Made by a program: the position numbers and the translations under genes
Assembly: GCF_031180885.1 (NCBI RefSeq)
Contig: NZ_JAPSLK010000001.1
Coordinates: 537,158 to 601,157 of the forward strand
Direction: 5' to 3'
DNA: 64,000 nt
Origin: Saccharothrix sp.
GTDB taxonomy: Bacteria > Actinomycetota > Actinomycetes > Mycobacteriales > Pseudonocardiaceae
Shown here: positions 41,450 through 51,065 of the stretch, one piece after another
Numbering within the stretch: position 1 is the first letter of the stretch
Layout of the letters: each line of letters opens with the position of its first letter
Notes under the pieces: generated by a model
Database searches by the model: none
What the model was told of the DNA's origin: nothing
Seen by the model: the letters and a program-made list of their open reading frames with translations, nothing else

Positions 41450-43030
41450 CTACTGGCGGGCGGTCTCCGGGACCCGGGTCTCGCCGTTGTCCGTGTGCGG
41501 CACAGCCTCGATCGTCGTCGTGTCGTCCGAGACCGGCTCCGCCTCGACCTCCGCCGCCGGCTCCGTCGGCACCCGCGACGCCCACCAGAACATCGCGAAC
41601 AGCACGATCACACCCAGCGTGGCCGCCGCCAGCGGGAGCACGTGACCGCCGTACGGCTGCACCCAGCTGCCCTTGAACGGGTTCATGATCGCGAGCCCGG
41701 ACTGCCACCGGATCATCGTGAACGCCACGCACACCAGGTGGATCGGCAGCAGCAACAGCGCGAACACCCGCGTCGCCGACCGGAAGTGGGCCGCCGTCAA
41801 CGCGTTCTTCGCCAGGATGTGCGCACCCAGCAGCGGCAGCACCACCGCGCCCGGCAGGAAGTAACGGCCCTGGTTGAACCAGCCCGTCTGGTTGATCAGG
41901 TACAGCTCCGCCGCCAGCAGCGGGGTGAAGGTGCCGAAGAACAGGGCGATCATCCGCCACCGGTCGACCCGGCCACCGACGATGAACCCGCCCAGGATCA
42001 GCACCCCGAGCGCCGCGAACCACACCACGTAGATCAGGCGCGGCATGAGCGTCTCGGCCCAGCCCATGACACCGACCATCTGGTTGGCCAGGTTGGGCCA
42101 GAAGTCCAGGAGCGCGACCTTGAGGACGTCCTTGTACTGGTAGTCGTACCGAGGCGGCGCGACCTCGGCCGTCCCATTCGTGAACGTCCACAGCACGGAC
42201 GCGATGCCGGCCAGCACGACCGCGCCCAGGCCCACCTGCACGGCCCGGGTCCGCACCAGCTCCTTCACCCGCTGCCACCGCACCGGCACGAGCAGCGCGA
42301 ACGCGATGACGCACAGCCACATCACCCCGCTGAACCGGGGCGTCACGATCACCGCCGACGACACGGCGGCCAGCGCAACCGCCGCCTTGTTCACCGGCCC
42401 GCCCCCGCGTTCGTGCAGCAGCGCTATCAGGGCCACGCCCAGGCACAGCCCGGCGGTGATCTCGATGCCGTTCGGGTTGATCGACCCCGCCAGGTGCGCG
42501 GTCATCGGGGTCACCGCCACGACGATGCCCGCGAGCAGCGCCCGGTGCCTCGTCCAGCGCACCGCGCCGACCACCGCGCACGCCAGCATCGCCGCCATCA
42601 GACCGGCGCTGATGAGCCGGGACAGCATGATGCCGCGCCATTCCGGCCAGAACTTCAGCGGCCAGCCGACGACGGCGTAGTAAACAGGGTTGAAACGCGC
42701 TTCTGACACGTAACGAACAACAAGGGTCCGATCGCCGCCCGGCTCTTCGGTGCAACTCGCGGGCACCGTGACCTGCATGGGGAAACAGGAGCGGTGGCGC
42801 AGTACGCCGTTCTCCAGCTTGTTGTTCTTGTCCAGGCTTTGCGGGACGAGCTGCCCGTTCCCCTCACGCGAGAAGATGTCGCCGTTCATGATGGCGGCGG
42901 CGCGCAGGGCGTGTTGTTCCTCGTCCGGCGGTCCGTCGAAGGGCGCGGCAAAGGCCCAGCCCGCGTGCAGCAGCCAGAATCCGATGAAGGCGAGGAGCCA
43001 AAGCCGTGCACCCGAAGGCCGGTTCGTCAC
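41450..43030 (-). CDS. DUF2142 polytopic membrane protein
   Basis: A 526-residue membrane protein with about 11-12 helices. It starts at a GTG ('MTNRPSGARLWLLAFIGFWL'). The conserved periplasmic-loop motif 'FAAPFDGPPDEEQHALRAAA' near the N-terminus places acidic residues where GT-C glycosyltransferases have catalytic Asp. DUF2142 proteins are thought to be GT-C-like enzymes using polyprenyl-phosphate sugars. A further family feature is 'NQTGWFNQGRYFLPG'. The tail of about 45 residues is acidic and cytoplasmic or disordered. It faces the GT2 gene divergently, across 130 bp, consistent with making and using a lipid-linked sugar. Confidence 0.88.
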   Translation of the reverse strand: MTNRPSGARLWLLAFIGFWLLHAGWAFAAPFDGPPDEEQHALRAAAIMNGDIFSREGNGQLVPQSLDKNNKLENGVLRHRSCFPMQVTVPASCTEEPGGDRTLVVRYVSEARFNPVYYAVVGWPLKFWPEWRGIMLSRLISAGLMAAMLACAVVGAVRWTRHRALLAGIVVAVTPMTAHLAGSINPNGIEITAGLCLGVALIALLHERGGGPVNKAAVALAAVSSAVIVTPRFSGVMWLCVIAFALLVPVRWQRVKELVRTRAVQVGLGAVVLAGIASVLWTFTNGTAEVAPPRYDYQYKDVLKVALLDFWPNLANQMVGVMGWAETLMPRLIYVVWFAALGVLILGGFIVGGRVDRWRMIALFFGTFTPLLAAELYLINQTGWFNQGRYFLPGAVVLPLLGAHILAKNALTAAHFRSATRVFALLLLPIHLVCVAFTMIRWQSGLAIMNPFKGSWVQPYGGHVLPLAAATLGVIVLFAMFWWASRVPTEPAAEVEAEPVSDDTTTIEAVPHTDNGETRVPETARQ

Positions 43031-43160
43031 GGGCGCGTAGTCTATGCCACGCTGGCGCGGTCTCCCGGTTCAGCCCCGGGAGGCGGGGACGCCCGGTCGC
43101 ACCGGTTACAGCGCAAGATCGAGCAAATCGTAGATCCCACCATAGGGGAGCACGCGCGGT

Positions 43161-44360
43161 ATGACTCTGTCGAACCAGTCCGTGGAGACGCCGTCCGGGA
43201 CGCCCACGGAAGTCGTCGAGCTGTCGATCGTCCTGCCGTGCCTGAACGAGGCCGAGACGCTCGAGGTCTGCGTCCGCAAGGCCAAGCGCTCGCTGGAGGA
43301 GCTGGGCGTGGTCGGCGAGGTCATCGTCGCCGACAACGGCTCCACCGACGGCTCCCAGGACATCGCCCGGGCCAACGGGGCGCGCGTGGTGGACGTGCCG
43401 CGCCGCGGCTACGGCGCCGCGCTGATGGCGGGCATCGAGGCGGCCGAGGGCACGTACGTGCTGATGGCCGACGCCGACGACAGCTACGCGCTGGACGACA
43501 TCGGCGGGTTCCTCGAGGGCCTGCGCGCGGGCAACGACCTGGTCATGGGCAACCGGTTCAAGGGCGGCATCGCGCCGGGCGCCATGCCGTTCCTGCACAA
43601 GTACCTGGGCAACCCGGTCCTCTCGCTGCTCGGCCGGCTGTTCTTCCGCATCCCGGTAGGCGACTTCCACTGCGGCATCCGCGCCTTCCGCCGGGACCGG
43701 ATGCTCGAACTGGGCCTGCGCACCTCCGGCATGGAGTTCGCCAGCGAGATGGTGGTCCGGGCCTCGCTCAACCACCGCAAGATCGCCGAGGTGCCCACCA
43801 CCCTGCGCCCCGACGGCCGCAGCCGCGCCCCGCACCTGCGGACCTGGCGCGACGGGTGGCGTCACCTGCGGTTCCTGCTCGCGTTCAGCCCGCGCTGGCT
43901 GCTGTACTACCCGTCGCTGCTGCTGCTGGGCGTGGGCTGCCTGGGCCTGCTGTGGCTGTCGTTCGGCCCGCAGGAGGTCGGCGGCATCGGGTTCGGCCTG
44001 CAGAGCATGCTCGGCTTCGCGACCATGCTGTTCGTCGGCCTCCAGGGCGTCGGTCTGGCGGTCATCGCCCGCTCCTACGCCGCCCACCTGGGGCTGCTGC
44101 CGCCGCCGTCCGGGCGGCTCATCGGCCGGGTCGCGCGGGCGTCGCTGGAACGCGGCCTGTGGATCGGCGGCCTGCTGATCCTGGTCGGCATCGGGTGCTT
44201 CATCGGCGCGGTGGCGACGTGGGGCGCGGCCGGGTTCGGCGCCCTGGACGTGGTCGACACCGTGCGCGTGCCGATCCTGGGCATGGTCGCCATCGTGACC
44301 GGGTTCCAGATGATCAGCGTCAGCTTCACCCTGAGCCTCACCAAGATCGGCGAGGACTAG
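43161..44360 (+). CDS. GT2 polyprenyl-phosphate glycosyltransferase-like membrane protein
   Basis: A 399-residue protein. Its N-terminal GT-A domain has 'ELSIVLPCLNEAETLEVCV', 'GEVIVADNGSTDGSQDIA', 'GYGAALMAGIEAAEG', the DxD-type 'VLMADADDSYALDD', and 'DFHCGIRAFRRDRML'. The C-terminal third has four transmembrane helices. This is the dolichol/polyprenyl-phosphate mannose- or glucose-synthase class, which loads a sugar from a nucleotide donor onto a polyprenyl carrier. ATG 43161 is chosen. The next methyltransferase gene follows after 21 bp. Confidence 0.9.
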   Translation: MTLSNQSVETPSGTPTEVVELSIVLPCLNEAETLEVCVRKAKRSLEELGVVGEVIVADNGSTDGSQDIARANGARVVDVPRRGYGAALMAGIEAAEGTYVLMADADDSYALDDIGGFLEGLRAGNDLVMGNRFKGGIAPGAMPFLHKYLGNPVLSLLGRLFFRIPVGDFHCGIRAFRRDRMLELGLRTSGMEFASEMVVRASLNHRKIAEVPTTLRPDGRSRAPHLRTWRDGWRHLRFLLAFSPRWLLYYPSLLLLGVGCLGLLWLSFGPQEVGGIGFGLQSMLGFATMLFVGLQGVGLAVIARSYAAHLGLLPPPSGRLIGRVARASLERGLWIGGLLILVGIGCFIGAVATWGAAGFGALDVVDTVRVPILGMVAIVTGFQMISVSFTLSLTKIGED

Positions 44361-44381
44361 TCCCCATCCCTGTCGCGAAGA

Positions 44382-44990
44382 ATGGTGTTAAGTGTGGGTT
44401 ACCACGAGTGGCACGCGAAACCGGGCTATTACAACGACATCGTGAGGCACTTCCGCCCCGGTTCGCGCATTCTCGACGTGGGGTGCGGGACGGCCTGGGT
44501 GTCGGAGTTCTTCCCGGACTACGTGGGCCTGGACAACTTCCAGTCCACCGTCGACAAGGCCAAGGAGCAGGGGATCGACGTCCGGCTCGCCGACCTGGAG
44601 GAGGACCTCCCGGTCGGTGACCACGAGTTCGACGGCGTCGTGCTCAAGGACGTGCTGGAGCACCTGCTCGACCCGGTGTCGCTGGTCAAGGAGGTGCGCC
44701 GGGTGCTCAAGCCGGGCGGGCGCGTGTTCGCGTCGTCCCCGGACGCCCAGCGCTGGTCGTGGAACGACTACACCCACCGCCGGCCGTGGACCCGCACGTC
44801 GATGCGCCGGCTGTTCGCCGACCAGGGCTTCGACGTCAAGAAGGTGTCCTACGAGTCGGTGATGCCCGGTTCCAGCATCATCTCCGGCATGCTGCCGGCC
44901 AAGCGCCGCCCGGCCCCGCTGGTGGCGGCCGCGTGGCTGCCCGGCTGGCGCCGCAACGTGTGGATCCTCGCCACGAGCCCCACGTCCTGA
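44382..44990 (+). CDS. Class I SAM-dependent methyltransferase
   Basis: A 202-residue Methyltransf_11/23-type enzyme. Motif I is 'SRILDVGCGTAWVSEFF', followed by 'YVGLDNFQSTVDKAKEQG', the post-I acidic 'VRLADLEEDLPV' and motif III-like 'LKDVLEHLLDPVSLVKEVRR' and 'VLKPGGRVF'. The likely substrate is a sugar or lipid carrier of the glycan pathway. The start is ATG 44382 or GTG 44394. It ends at a strong bidirectional hairpin. Confidence 0.86.
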   Translation: MVLSVGYHEWHAKPGYYNDIVRHFRPGSRILDVGCGTAWVSEFFPDYVGLDNFQSTVDKAKEQGIDVRLADLEEDLPVGDHEFDGVVLKDVLEHLLDPVSLVKEVRRVLKPGGRVFASSPDAQRWSWNDYTHRRPWTRTSMRRLFADQGFDVKKVSYESVMPGSSIISGMLPAKRRPAPLVAAAWLPGWRRNVWILATSPTS

Positions 44991-44998
44991 CCCGAAGC

Positions 44999-45036
44999 AC
45001 GAAGGCGCCCGGTGGTCCTCCACCGGGCGCCTTCGT
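44999..45036. terminator. Bidirectional hairpin terminator
   Basis: GAAGGCGCCCGGTGG (45001-45015) pairs perfectly with CCACCGGGCGCCTTC (45020-45034) across a TCCT loop, extended by two more pairs. It lies between two convergent genes whose stops are at 44990 and 45040, so it can serve both. Confidence 0.9.
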
Positions 45037-45039
45037 CGT

Positions 45040-46293
45040 TCAAACCGCCGTGGTCTCGCGGGTGGTGCGGCGGTGGGCGAGCGCCATCCGGACCACGCCG
45101 TCGCTGGACGCCACCTCGATGGCCGCCAGCGCCGCGCCGATCACGATCGCCGAGGCCGCGACGATGTGCCACGCCGAGTCGTGCAGGAACGCCAGCAGCA
45201 CCCAGTGCGCCAGCGCCGTCCCGACCAGGCCGCCGATCATCAGCTTGCTCTTCTTGGCGATGGCGAACATCAGGTGCACCCACAGCACCGCCGCCGCCGT
45301 CATGACCAGCGCCAACGGCGCCAGCAGCGGCTTGGACGCCCCGTAGGCCGGGCCGAAGGTCGCGGTCAGCAGGGACGTCGGCACCAGCCACAGGCCCAGC
45401 GCCACGGCCAGGCCGCTCACCGCCGTCAGGCCCATCGTCTTGAGCACCAGCCCGTCCGCCCGCTGGCCGCGCTCCAGCGCCGCCGCCGCGCGCGGCAGCA
45501 GCACCATGGCCAGCGCGGACGGCGCGAACAGCGCCACCTTGCCCAGCAGCACGGCACCGGCGTAGTGGGCGCGTTCGATCTCGGGCAGCGTGGCCTGCGC
45601 GACCAGCAGGTCCACGTTCGTCAGCGACGAGAACGCCAGCAGGCCGATCATCGTCACGACCGTGCTCGGCATCGGTGGCGGCGCGGTCGGCGTCACCCGC
45701 ATGTCCCGGATCACCGGCGGCAGCATCACGGCCAGGCCGATCAGGGCGGCGGCGAGCATCGCCAGCATCGACCCGGACATGCCCGCGATCAGCACGAACA
45801 CCGGCAGCAGCAGCGGTCGCAGCGCGCCCAGCGGCCCGGCCAGCGCGAACGCCACGTACCGGAACCGCTCCGCGCCCTGCGCGACACCCGTCACGACCAG
45901 CAGCAACGCCGTCCACGCCATCCACAGGGCGGCGAACACCAGCGGCTGCGCGGCCCCGATGTTCAGGGTCTCCGCGAGCAGCGGGCTCAGCCCGGACAGG
46001 GCGATCGCGATGGCCAGGCTCACCACGCCCATCCGGCGGCCCAGCCGGCGCAGGTAGCCGGACAGCTCGCCCGGCGTGCCGGACGCCCGCAGCACGGCGA
46101 CGTCCCGCGCGGTGGCGACCTGGATGCCGTTGACCGGCATCTGCACGATCGTGCCGAACGAGATCATCGCCGAGATCGCGGCGAACTCACCGGGCGACAC
46201 CATCCGGGCCGCGACCAGGTAGAACAGGTAGTTGCCCGCGTGCCCGGCGAAGCTGGCGACGAGGACGATCAACCCTTCGCGCCGGGCACTCAC
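45040..46293 (-). CDS. Oligosaccharide flippase (Wzx/MATE-like)
   Basis: A 417-residue membrane protein with about 12-14 helices, beginning at GTG 46293 ('VSARREGLIVLVASFAGHAG'). It has features of MOP-superfamily polysaccharide exporters: 'NYLFYLVAARMVSPGEFAAI' early, and the repeated half 'LLAFSSLTNVDLLVAQATLP' followed by 'AGAVLLGKVALFAPSALA'. It would flip an undecaprenyl-linked oligosaccharide. The start overlaps the upstream glycosyltransferase stop by 4 nt (GTGA), so the leftward order GT4 - GT4 - flippase forms one operon. Confidence 0.85.
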   Translation of the reverse strand: MSARREGLIVLVASFAGHAGNYLFYLVAARMVSPGEFAAISAMISFGTIVQMPVNGIQVATARDVAVLRASGTPGELSGYLRRLGRRMGVVSLAIAIALSGLSPLLAETLNIGAAQPLVFAALWMAWTALLLVVTGVAQGAERFRYVAFALAGPLGALRPLLLPVFVLIAGMSGSMLAMLAAALIGLAVMLPPVIRDMRVTPTAPPPMPSTVVTMIGLLAFSSLTNVDLLVAQATLPEIERAHYAGAVLLGKVALFAPSALAMVLLPRAAAALERGQRADGLVLKTMGLTAVSGLAVALGLWLVPTSLLTATFGPAYGASKPLLAPLALVMTAAAVLWVHLMFAIAKKSKLMIGGLVGTALAHWVLLAFLHDSAWHIVAASAIVIGAALAAIEVASSDGVVRMALAHRRTTRETTAV

Positions 46294-47405
46294 CGTGCGA
46301 CCGTCTTCTGGGCGACCATCTTCCGGTACACCTCGGCGTGCGCGTCGGCGGTGCGCTGCCAGGTGAACTGGGCGGCCCGCTTGAGGCCCGCCGCCGACAG
46401 GGCGTCCCGCAGCGCCGGGTCGGCGACCACCTTGCGCACGCCGGCCGCGATGGACGCCGGGTCGTACGGGTCGACGTAGACCATGTCGTCGCCGCCGACC
46501 TCGCGCAGCACCGGGATGTCCGAGCCGACGACGGGGCACCCGCGCGCCATCGCCTCCACCACGGGCAGGCCGAAGCCCTCGAACAGCGTGGGGAACACGT
46601 ACGCGCTCGCGCCCTCGTACAGGTCGGCCAGCTCGTCCGCCGTCACCCAGCCGTGGAGGTCGACGTCGTCCTCCAGGCCCAGGTCCCGCACCAGCGGGGC
46701 GAGCGGGTCGTCGCCGTGGCTGCCGGTGATGACCAGCTTCGGCCGCTCGGCCGCGGGGATCGACGCCCACGCCTCCAGCAGCCGGCCGTGGTTCTTGTGT
46801 GGCATCCGGTTGCCGCCGGTCAGCACGTACGGGCGGCCGGTGCGCTCGACCCGCTTGCCCTGCTCCACCTGGTCCGCCCCGAGGTGGATCATGTCGATGT
46901 CGGACCGGGACCGGCCCAGCAGCGCCACGATGTCGTCCGCCGACGCGTCGCTGATCGTGTGGATGCGGGTCGCGGCCCGCGCGCTGGCCCGGCTGAGCAG
47001 CTGCACCGCCTTCGCCCGCCCGCCGGGCACCCACTCCGGGTGCTTGATCGGCAGCACGTCCAGCACCGACACCAGTGTCGGCAGCAGCCGCACCGAGGGG
47101 CCGAAGTTCGCCGGGCAGTGCAGCAGGTCGGCCTTGATCGACCGGGCCTTGACGGCCACCGCGAACGCCTCGGCGAGCGCCCACTGCACCCGGTTCTCCC
47201 CGGACACCGGCAGCGGCACCACCTCGCCCGGGAACCAGTCCGGCGGGTTCGCCGCCAGCTCCCGGTTGCCGATGCCGACGAAGCGCAGGTCGTCGTGCGC
47301 GGCGGCCAGGGCCGGGAACACGCCCCGCACGTACGTTTCCGCGCCGCCCTTCTTGCCGGTGAAGAACACGAGGTCTACGGCGATGTGGAGAGGCACGCGG
47401 CTCAT
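46290..47405 (-). CDS. GT4-family glycosyltransferase
   Basis: A 371-residue GT-B enzyme. The N-terminal domain contains 'VFFTGKKGGAETYVRGVFPA', and the C-terminal nucleotide-sugar domain contains 'YVLTGGNRMPHKNHGRLLEA', 'LHGWVTADELADLYEGA' and the E-x7-E motif 'FEGFGLPVVEAMARGCPV'. It retains donor configuration in transferring a sugar to a lipid-linked glycan; donor and acceptor cannot be read from sequence. ATG 47405. It sits 20 bp downstream of the other GT4 gene and overlaps the flippase gene. Confidence 0.92.
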   Translation of the reverse strand: MSRVPLHIAVDLVFFTGKKGGAETYVRGVFPALAAAHDDLRFVGIGNRELAANPPDWFPGEVVPLPVSGENRVQWALAEAFAVAVKARSIKADLLHCPANFGPSVRLLPTLVSVLDVLPIKHPEWVPGGRAKAVQLLSRASARAATRIHTISDASADDIVALLGRSRSDIDMIHLGADQVEQGKRVERTGRPYVLTGGNRMPHKNHGRLLEAWASIPAAERPKLVITGSHGDDPLAPLVRDLGLEDDVDLHGWVTADELADLYEGASAYVFPTLFEGFGLPVVEAMARGCPVVGSDIPVLREVGGDDMVYVDPYDPASIAAGVRKVVADPALRDALSAAGLKRAAQFTWQRTADAHAEVYRKMVAQKTVAR

Positions 47406-47425
47406 GGTAGGCCGGTCACGGGGTG

Positions 47426-48583
47426 TTACTCGCGCGCCGCCGCCACCAGCCGGTCGAGGATGCCGCGGGCCGCGGCCTGGATCGTGTTGGTCTTGCTGAC
47501 CTGGGCGTACCAGGCGTGCGTGGTCTTGCGCAGGGGTTCACCCGCGGCCACCACCTCGGCGATCGCGCCACCCAGGTCGGCGGGCGAGGTGGACGCCGCG
47601 ATCCGGCCGTTCACGCCGTTCTCGACCAGTTCGACGGAGGCGTTGTCGTCCGCGTCGACCAGCACCACTGGCGTCCCGACCGCGCACGCCTCGACCACGA
47701 CCAGGCCGTAGCCCTCCCGCTGGGACGGGTTGACCAGCACCGCGGCGGTCCGGATGCCCTCGTCCAGCTCCTCCTGGCTGACGAACCCGGGCGTCTTCAC
47801 GACGTCTTGCAGACCCAGGCGCTCGATCTCGGCGAGCACGGCGTCCCGCGACGGCCCCTCGCCGAAGATCGTGGCGGTCAGGTCCGGGACGGTCTTGCGC
47901 GCCTCCGCGATCGCCGCCGGCAGCGCCTCGACCCGCTTGTCGGGGATGTGCCTGCCCACGAACACGACGTTCGGCGCGCCGGTCGTGGTCAGGTTCGGCT
48001 CGACCTCGCCCTGCGGGTCGATCAGACCGGGGCTGACCACGGCCTTCGACCGCAGGCCGCCCGCCTCCAGCCGGCCGGCGTTCATCCGCGAGTGGCAGGA
48101 CGCGAACGGGCTGAGCTTGGCCGCCAGCCACTGGAGCGCGCTCGCCACCCGGCCGATCACCGGACCGGCGTACGTGCGCCACTGGTCGGGCCGCCACACC
48201 TCCAGGAAGTCCACGCCCACCGCGACCCCGGAGAACACCAGGGCGGCCCGCACCGCCGGCACGTTGGTGGACGGCAGCGCGGACACCAGGACCGCGTCGT
48301 AGGACTTGCGGTTGCGCAGGAAGTGGAAGAACAGGCCCTTGGCGTACTTGATCGCGGGGCCGAGCGTGCGGGCGCCGTTGTCGTCGTAGAGGCCGTCGTC
48401 GTGGCTGACCTCGACGACCTTGATGCCGTCCAGCACGGGCGGCGCGCCGTCCCACTGCCGCCGGGTCAGGTAGGTGACCTCGTGCCCGGCCGCGGCGAAC
48501 TCCTCGGCGAACCGGCGGTACTGCCGCTCCCCGCCGCCCTTCGACCACGGGAACAGACAGTCATAGGCAACGGCGATGCGCAC
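47426..48583 (-). CDS. GT4-family glycosyltransferase, first gene of flippase operon
   Basis: A 385-residue GT-B protein starting at GTG 48583 with GGAGG eight bases upstream ('[20 protein letters not shown]'). C-terminal motifs are '[19 protein letters not shown]', '[18 protein letters not shown]' and the E-x7-E '[20 protein letters not shown]'. Same class as its neighbour but only modestly similar, so probably a different linkage. The 176-bp region before serS carries repeat A and both divergent promoters. Confidence 0.92.
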   Translation of the reverse strand: MRIAVAYDCLFPWSKGGGERQYRRFAEEFAAAGHEVTYLTRRQWDGAPPVLDGIKVVEVSHDDGLYDDNGARTLGPAIKYAKGLFFHFLRNRKSYDAVLVSALPSTNVPAVRAALVFSGVAVGVDFLEVWRPDQWRTYAGPVIGRVASALQWLAAKLSPFASCHSRMNAGRLEAGGLRSKAVVSPGLIDPQGEVEPNLTTTGAPNVVFVGRHIPDKRVEALPAAIAEARKTVPDLTATIFGEGPSRDAVLAEIERLGLQDVVKTPGFVSQEELDEGIRTAAVLVNPSQREGYGLVVVEACAVGTPVVLVDADDNASVELVENGVNGRIAASTSPADLGGAIAEVVAAGEPLRKTTHAWYAQVSKTNTIQAAARGILDRLVAAARE

Positions 48584-48639
48584 TTGTGGTCCTCCACCGA
48601 ACGGCCGCGCTGGGAATGCCGGCGATGGTAACGGGTGCG

Positions 48640-48700
48640 GGCGTGGCCTCCGGCCCCCGTCTCGATCGTCCCACGGGGGAGGAGACAATTCCGGGCGGCC
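48640..48700 (+). repeat. Dispersed intergenic repeat family A, copy 4
   Basis: GCGTGGCCTCCGGCCCCCGT continuing CTCGATCGTCCCACG (48641-48675) matches copy 3 exactly over 35 bp, then GAGACAATTCCGGGC resembles the ACGACAATTC part of copy 2. It lies between divergent glycosyltransferase and serS genes. Confidence 0.72.
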
Positions 48701-48758
48701 GAGGCCGGCGGGATATCGGTTCGAGCCGGTCGGCGGCACCCGGCTACCCTTTCTCCTC

Positions 48759-50009
48759 GTGATTGACCTCAAGGCCCTGCGCGAGAACCCGGAAGCCGTC
48801 CGCGCGTCGCAGCGCGCGCGTGGCGAGGACGAGGCCGTGGTCGACGCGCTGCTGTCCGCCGACGAGCGGCGGAGGGCCGCCATCGCCCGCGCCGACGCGC
48901 TGCGCGCCGAGCAGAAGGCGTTCGGCAAGCAGGTCGGCAAGGCGCGCGGCGAGGAGCGCGAGGCGCTGCTGGCCAAGGGCAAGGAGCTGGCCGCCGAGGT
49001 CAAGGCCGCCGAGGCCGAGCAGTCCCAGGCCGAGGCCGAGCGCGACGAGCTGCACCGCGCCATCGCCAACGTGGTCCACCCGGACGCCCCGCACGGCGGC
49101 GAGGACGACTACGCGGTGCTCAAGCACGTCGGCGAGCCCCGCACGTTCGACTTCGAGCCGCTGGACCACCTGGACCTGGGCACCCGGCTGGGCGGCATCG
49201 ACATGGAGCGCGGCGCGAAGGTGTCCGGCTCGCGGTTCTACTTCCTCACCGGCGCGCTGGCCCAGCTGGAGCTGGCGCTGCTGAACATGGCCGTCGCCCA
49301 GGCCACCCGCGCGGGCTTCACGCTGGCCATCACGCCCACCCTGGTCCGCCCGGAGATCATGGCCGGCACCGGCTTCCTGGGCGCCCACGCCAGCGAGGTC
49401 TACCGGCTGCGCGACGACGACCTGTACCTGGTCGGCACGTCGGAGGTGCCGCTCGCGGGCTACCACGCCGACGAGATCCTGGACGGCGAGAAGCGGTACG
49501 CGGGCTGGTCGTCGTGCTACCGCCGCGAGGCCGGGTCGTACGGCAAGGACACCCGCGGCATCATCCGCGTGCACCAGTTCAACAAGGTCGAGATGTTCTC
49601 CTACGTCCGGCCCGAGGACGCCGAGGCCGAGCACGCCCGGCTGCTGGCCTGGGAAGAGGAGATGCTGGCCAAGATCGAGGTGCCCTACCGGGTCATCGAC
49701 ACCGCCGCCGGCGACCTGGGCACCTCCGCGGCCCGCAAGTTCGACTGCGAGGCGTGGATCCCCACCCAGCAGGCCTACCGCGAGCTGACGTCGACCTCGA
49801 ACTGCACCACGTTCCAGGCCCGCCGCCTCAACGTCCGCTACCGCGACGAGAACGGCAAGCCCCAGATCGCGGCCACCCTGAACGGCACCCTCGCGACCAC
49901 CCGCTGGATCGTGGCGATCCTGGAGAACCACCAGAACGCCGACGGCTCGGTCACCGTCCCGGAGGCCATCCGCCCGTTCCTCGGCCTCGACGTGCTGAAG
50001 CCCCGCTGA
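48759..50009 (+). CDS. serS: Seryl-tRNA synthetase
   Basis: A 416-residue class II synthetase charging tRNA-Ser. The N-terminal long coiled-coil arm is clear ('[20 protein letters not shown]' through '[20 protein letters not shown]'). Class II motif 2 is '[19 protein letters not shown]' and motif 3 is '[19 protein letters not shown]'. The start GTG at 48759 follows a TACCCT box by eight bases, another possible leaderless start; longer readings add an implausible Gly/Arg-rich leader. It is a housekeeping gene lying between two parts of the glycan locus. Confidence 0.96.
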   Translation: MIDLKALRENPEAVRASQRARGEDEAVVDALLSADERRRAAIARADALRAEQKAFGKQVGKARGEEREALLAKGKELAAEVKAAEAEQSQAEAERDELHRAIANVVHPDAPHGGEDDYAVLKHVGEPRTFDFEPLDHLDLGTRLGGIDMERGAKVSGSRFYFLTGALAQLELALLNMAVAQATRAGFTLAITPTLVRPEIMAGTGFLGAHASEVYRLRDDDLYLVGTSEVPLAGYHADEILDGEKRYAGWSSCYRREAGSYGKDTRGIIRVHQFNKVEMFSYVRPEDAEAEHARLLAWEEEMLAKIEVPYRVIDTAAGDLGTSAARKFDCEAWIPTQQAYRELTSTSNCTTFQARRLNVRYRDENGKPQIAATLNGTLATTRWIVAILENHQNADGSVTVPEAIRPFLGLDVLKPR

Positions 50010-50021
50010 GGACCCCTCCGG

Positions 50022-50027
50022 TACAGT
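50022..50027 (+). promoter_or_regulatory. Candidate -10 (TACAGT) for acyl-reductase operon
   Basis: TACAGT lies 12 bp after serS and would give a 5' leader of about 70 bases before the LpxA-like gene. No convincing -35 was recognised. Confidence 0.35.
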
Positions 50028-50103
50028 GGTGCACCGGCCCCCGCCCGGCGTAACCGCTGGTGACGTGGGTGACACCCATCATCCACGGGGCAGGGAACTA
50101 CAG

Positions 50104-50802
50104 GTGGCGAACCGCATTCACCCGACCGCGATCATCGGCGCGGAGGTCGAACTCGGCGACGACAACGTCATCGGGCCCTACACGGTGATCGTCGGTCCGG
50201 CGCGGATCGGCGACGGCAACTTCATCGGCCCGCACGTGAGCATCGGCGGCCCCGCCGAGTACCTGGGCGCGGACCACCTCGCGGGCTGGGACGGCGAGGT
50301 CTCCGGCCCCGGCGTGGTGATCGGCGACCGCAACCGCATCCGCGAGTTCGTCACGGTCAACCAGGGCGTGACCGAGGCCACCGCCATCGGCGACGACTGC
50401 TACCTGATGGGCCGCGCCCACGTCGCGCACGACGTGCGGCTGGACGACGGCGTCATCGTCACCAGCGCGGTGCAGATCGCGGGCCACTGCCACGTGTGGT
50501 CCGGCGCGAACCTCGGCCTGGGCACGGTCGTGCACCAGCGCACCGCCATCGGCCCCGGCGCGATGGTCGGCATGGGCTCGGCGGTGCGCAAGGAGGTCGG
50601 CGCGTTCACCATCACCGTCGGCAACCCGGCCCGCACCACCGGCATCAACACCATCGGCCTCCAGCGGCGCGGGTGCGACGAGGAATCGATCGCCGCCCTC
50701 ACCGGTTTCCTCACGGGGAAGACCACCGACCTCCCGGCCGACCTGCCCGCCGAGCTGTCCGCCCTGCTCAAGGCGTGGTCGGACCGCGAGTCGGGGCACT
50801 GA
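50104..50802 (+). CDS. LpxA-like acyltransferase with hexapeptide repeats
   Basis: A 232-residue left-handed beta-helix protein closely following LpxA organisation: 'RIHPTAIIGAEVELGDDNVI', 'IGPHVSIGGPAEY', 'NRIREFVTVNQGVTEATAIG', the catalytic His segment 'MGRAHVAHDVRLDDGVIV', and 'VGNPARTTGINTIGLQRRG' before the C-terminal helices. LpxA uses 3-hydroxyacyl-ACP to O-acylate UDP-GlcNAc. An actinomycete has no lipid A, so a different sugar acceptor is expected. The adjacent ACP gene supports an ACP-bound donor. GTG 50104 is the start. First gene of a six-gene unit. Confidence 0.85.
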   Translation: MANRIHPTAIIGAEVELGDDNVIGPYTVIVGPARIGDGNFIGPHVSIGGPAEYLGADHLAGWDGEVSGPGVVIGDRNRIREFVTVNQGVTEATAIGDDCYLMGRAHVAHDVRLDDGVIVTSAVQIAGHCHVWSGANLGLGTVVHQRTAIGPGAMVGMGSAVRKEVGAFTITVGNPARTTGINTIGLQRRGCDEESIAALTGFLTGKTTDLPADLPAELSALLKAWSDRESGH

Positions 50803-50825
50803 CCAGACGAGTGATTGAGAGCAGC

Positions 50826-51065
50826 ATGTCGATCGAGAACCGCCTGCGGACCGTGTTCGTCGAAGCCCTCCAGCTCGACGACGACGTGGACGTCGAGAAC
50901 CTCAAGTACCGCGACATCGACGCGTGGGACTCGGTCGGCCACATGGCGCTGGTCGCGGCGATCGAGGACGAGTTCGACGTCCAGTTCGAGACCGAGCAGG
51001 TCATCGACATGAGCAGCTTCAAGGTCGCGGTCGACATGCTGCGGGGCTTCGGCGTCGGTGAGTAG
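50826..51065 (+). CDS. Acyl carrier protein
   Basis: A 79-residue stand-alone carrier protein with the phosphopantetheine Ser36 in 'DIDAWDSVGHMALVAAIEDE'. The acidic helix II and the preceding 'LQLDDDVDVENLKYRD' are typical. DSVGHM differs from the DSL of fatty-acid-synthase ACP, which suggests a dedicated pathway carrier. ATG 50826. The stop overlaps the SDR start by 8 nt. It probably carries the acyl chain for the neighbouring acyltransferase, reductase and LuxE/LuxC. Confidence 0.92.
   Translation: MSIENRLRTVFVEALQLDDDVDVENLKYRDIDAWDSVGHMALVAAIEDEFDVQFETEQVIDMSSFKVAVDMLRGFGVGE

Noticed and set aside
48715-48760. GGTTCGAGCC stretch upstream of serS as a tRNA T-arm
   Set aside because: No acceptor or anticodon stems can be folded around it; it is promoter sequence of serS.
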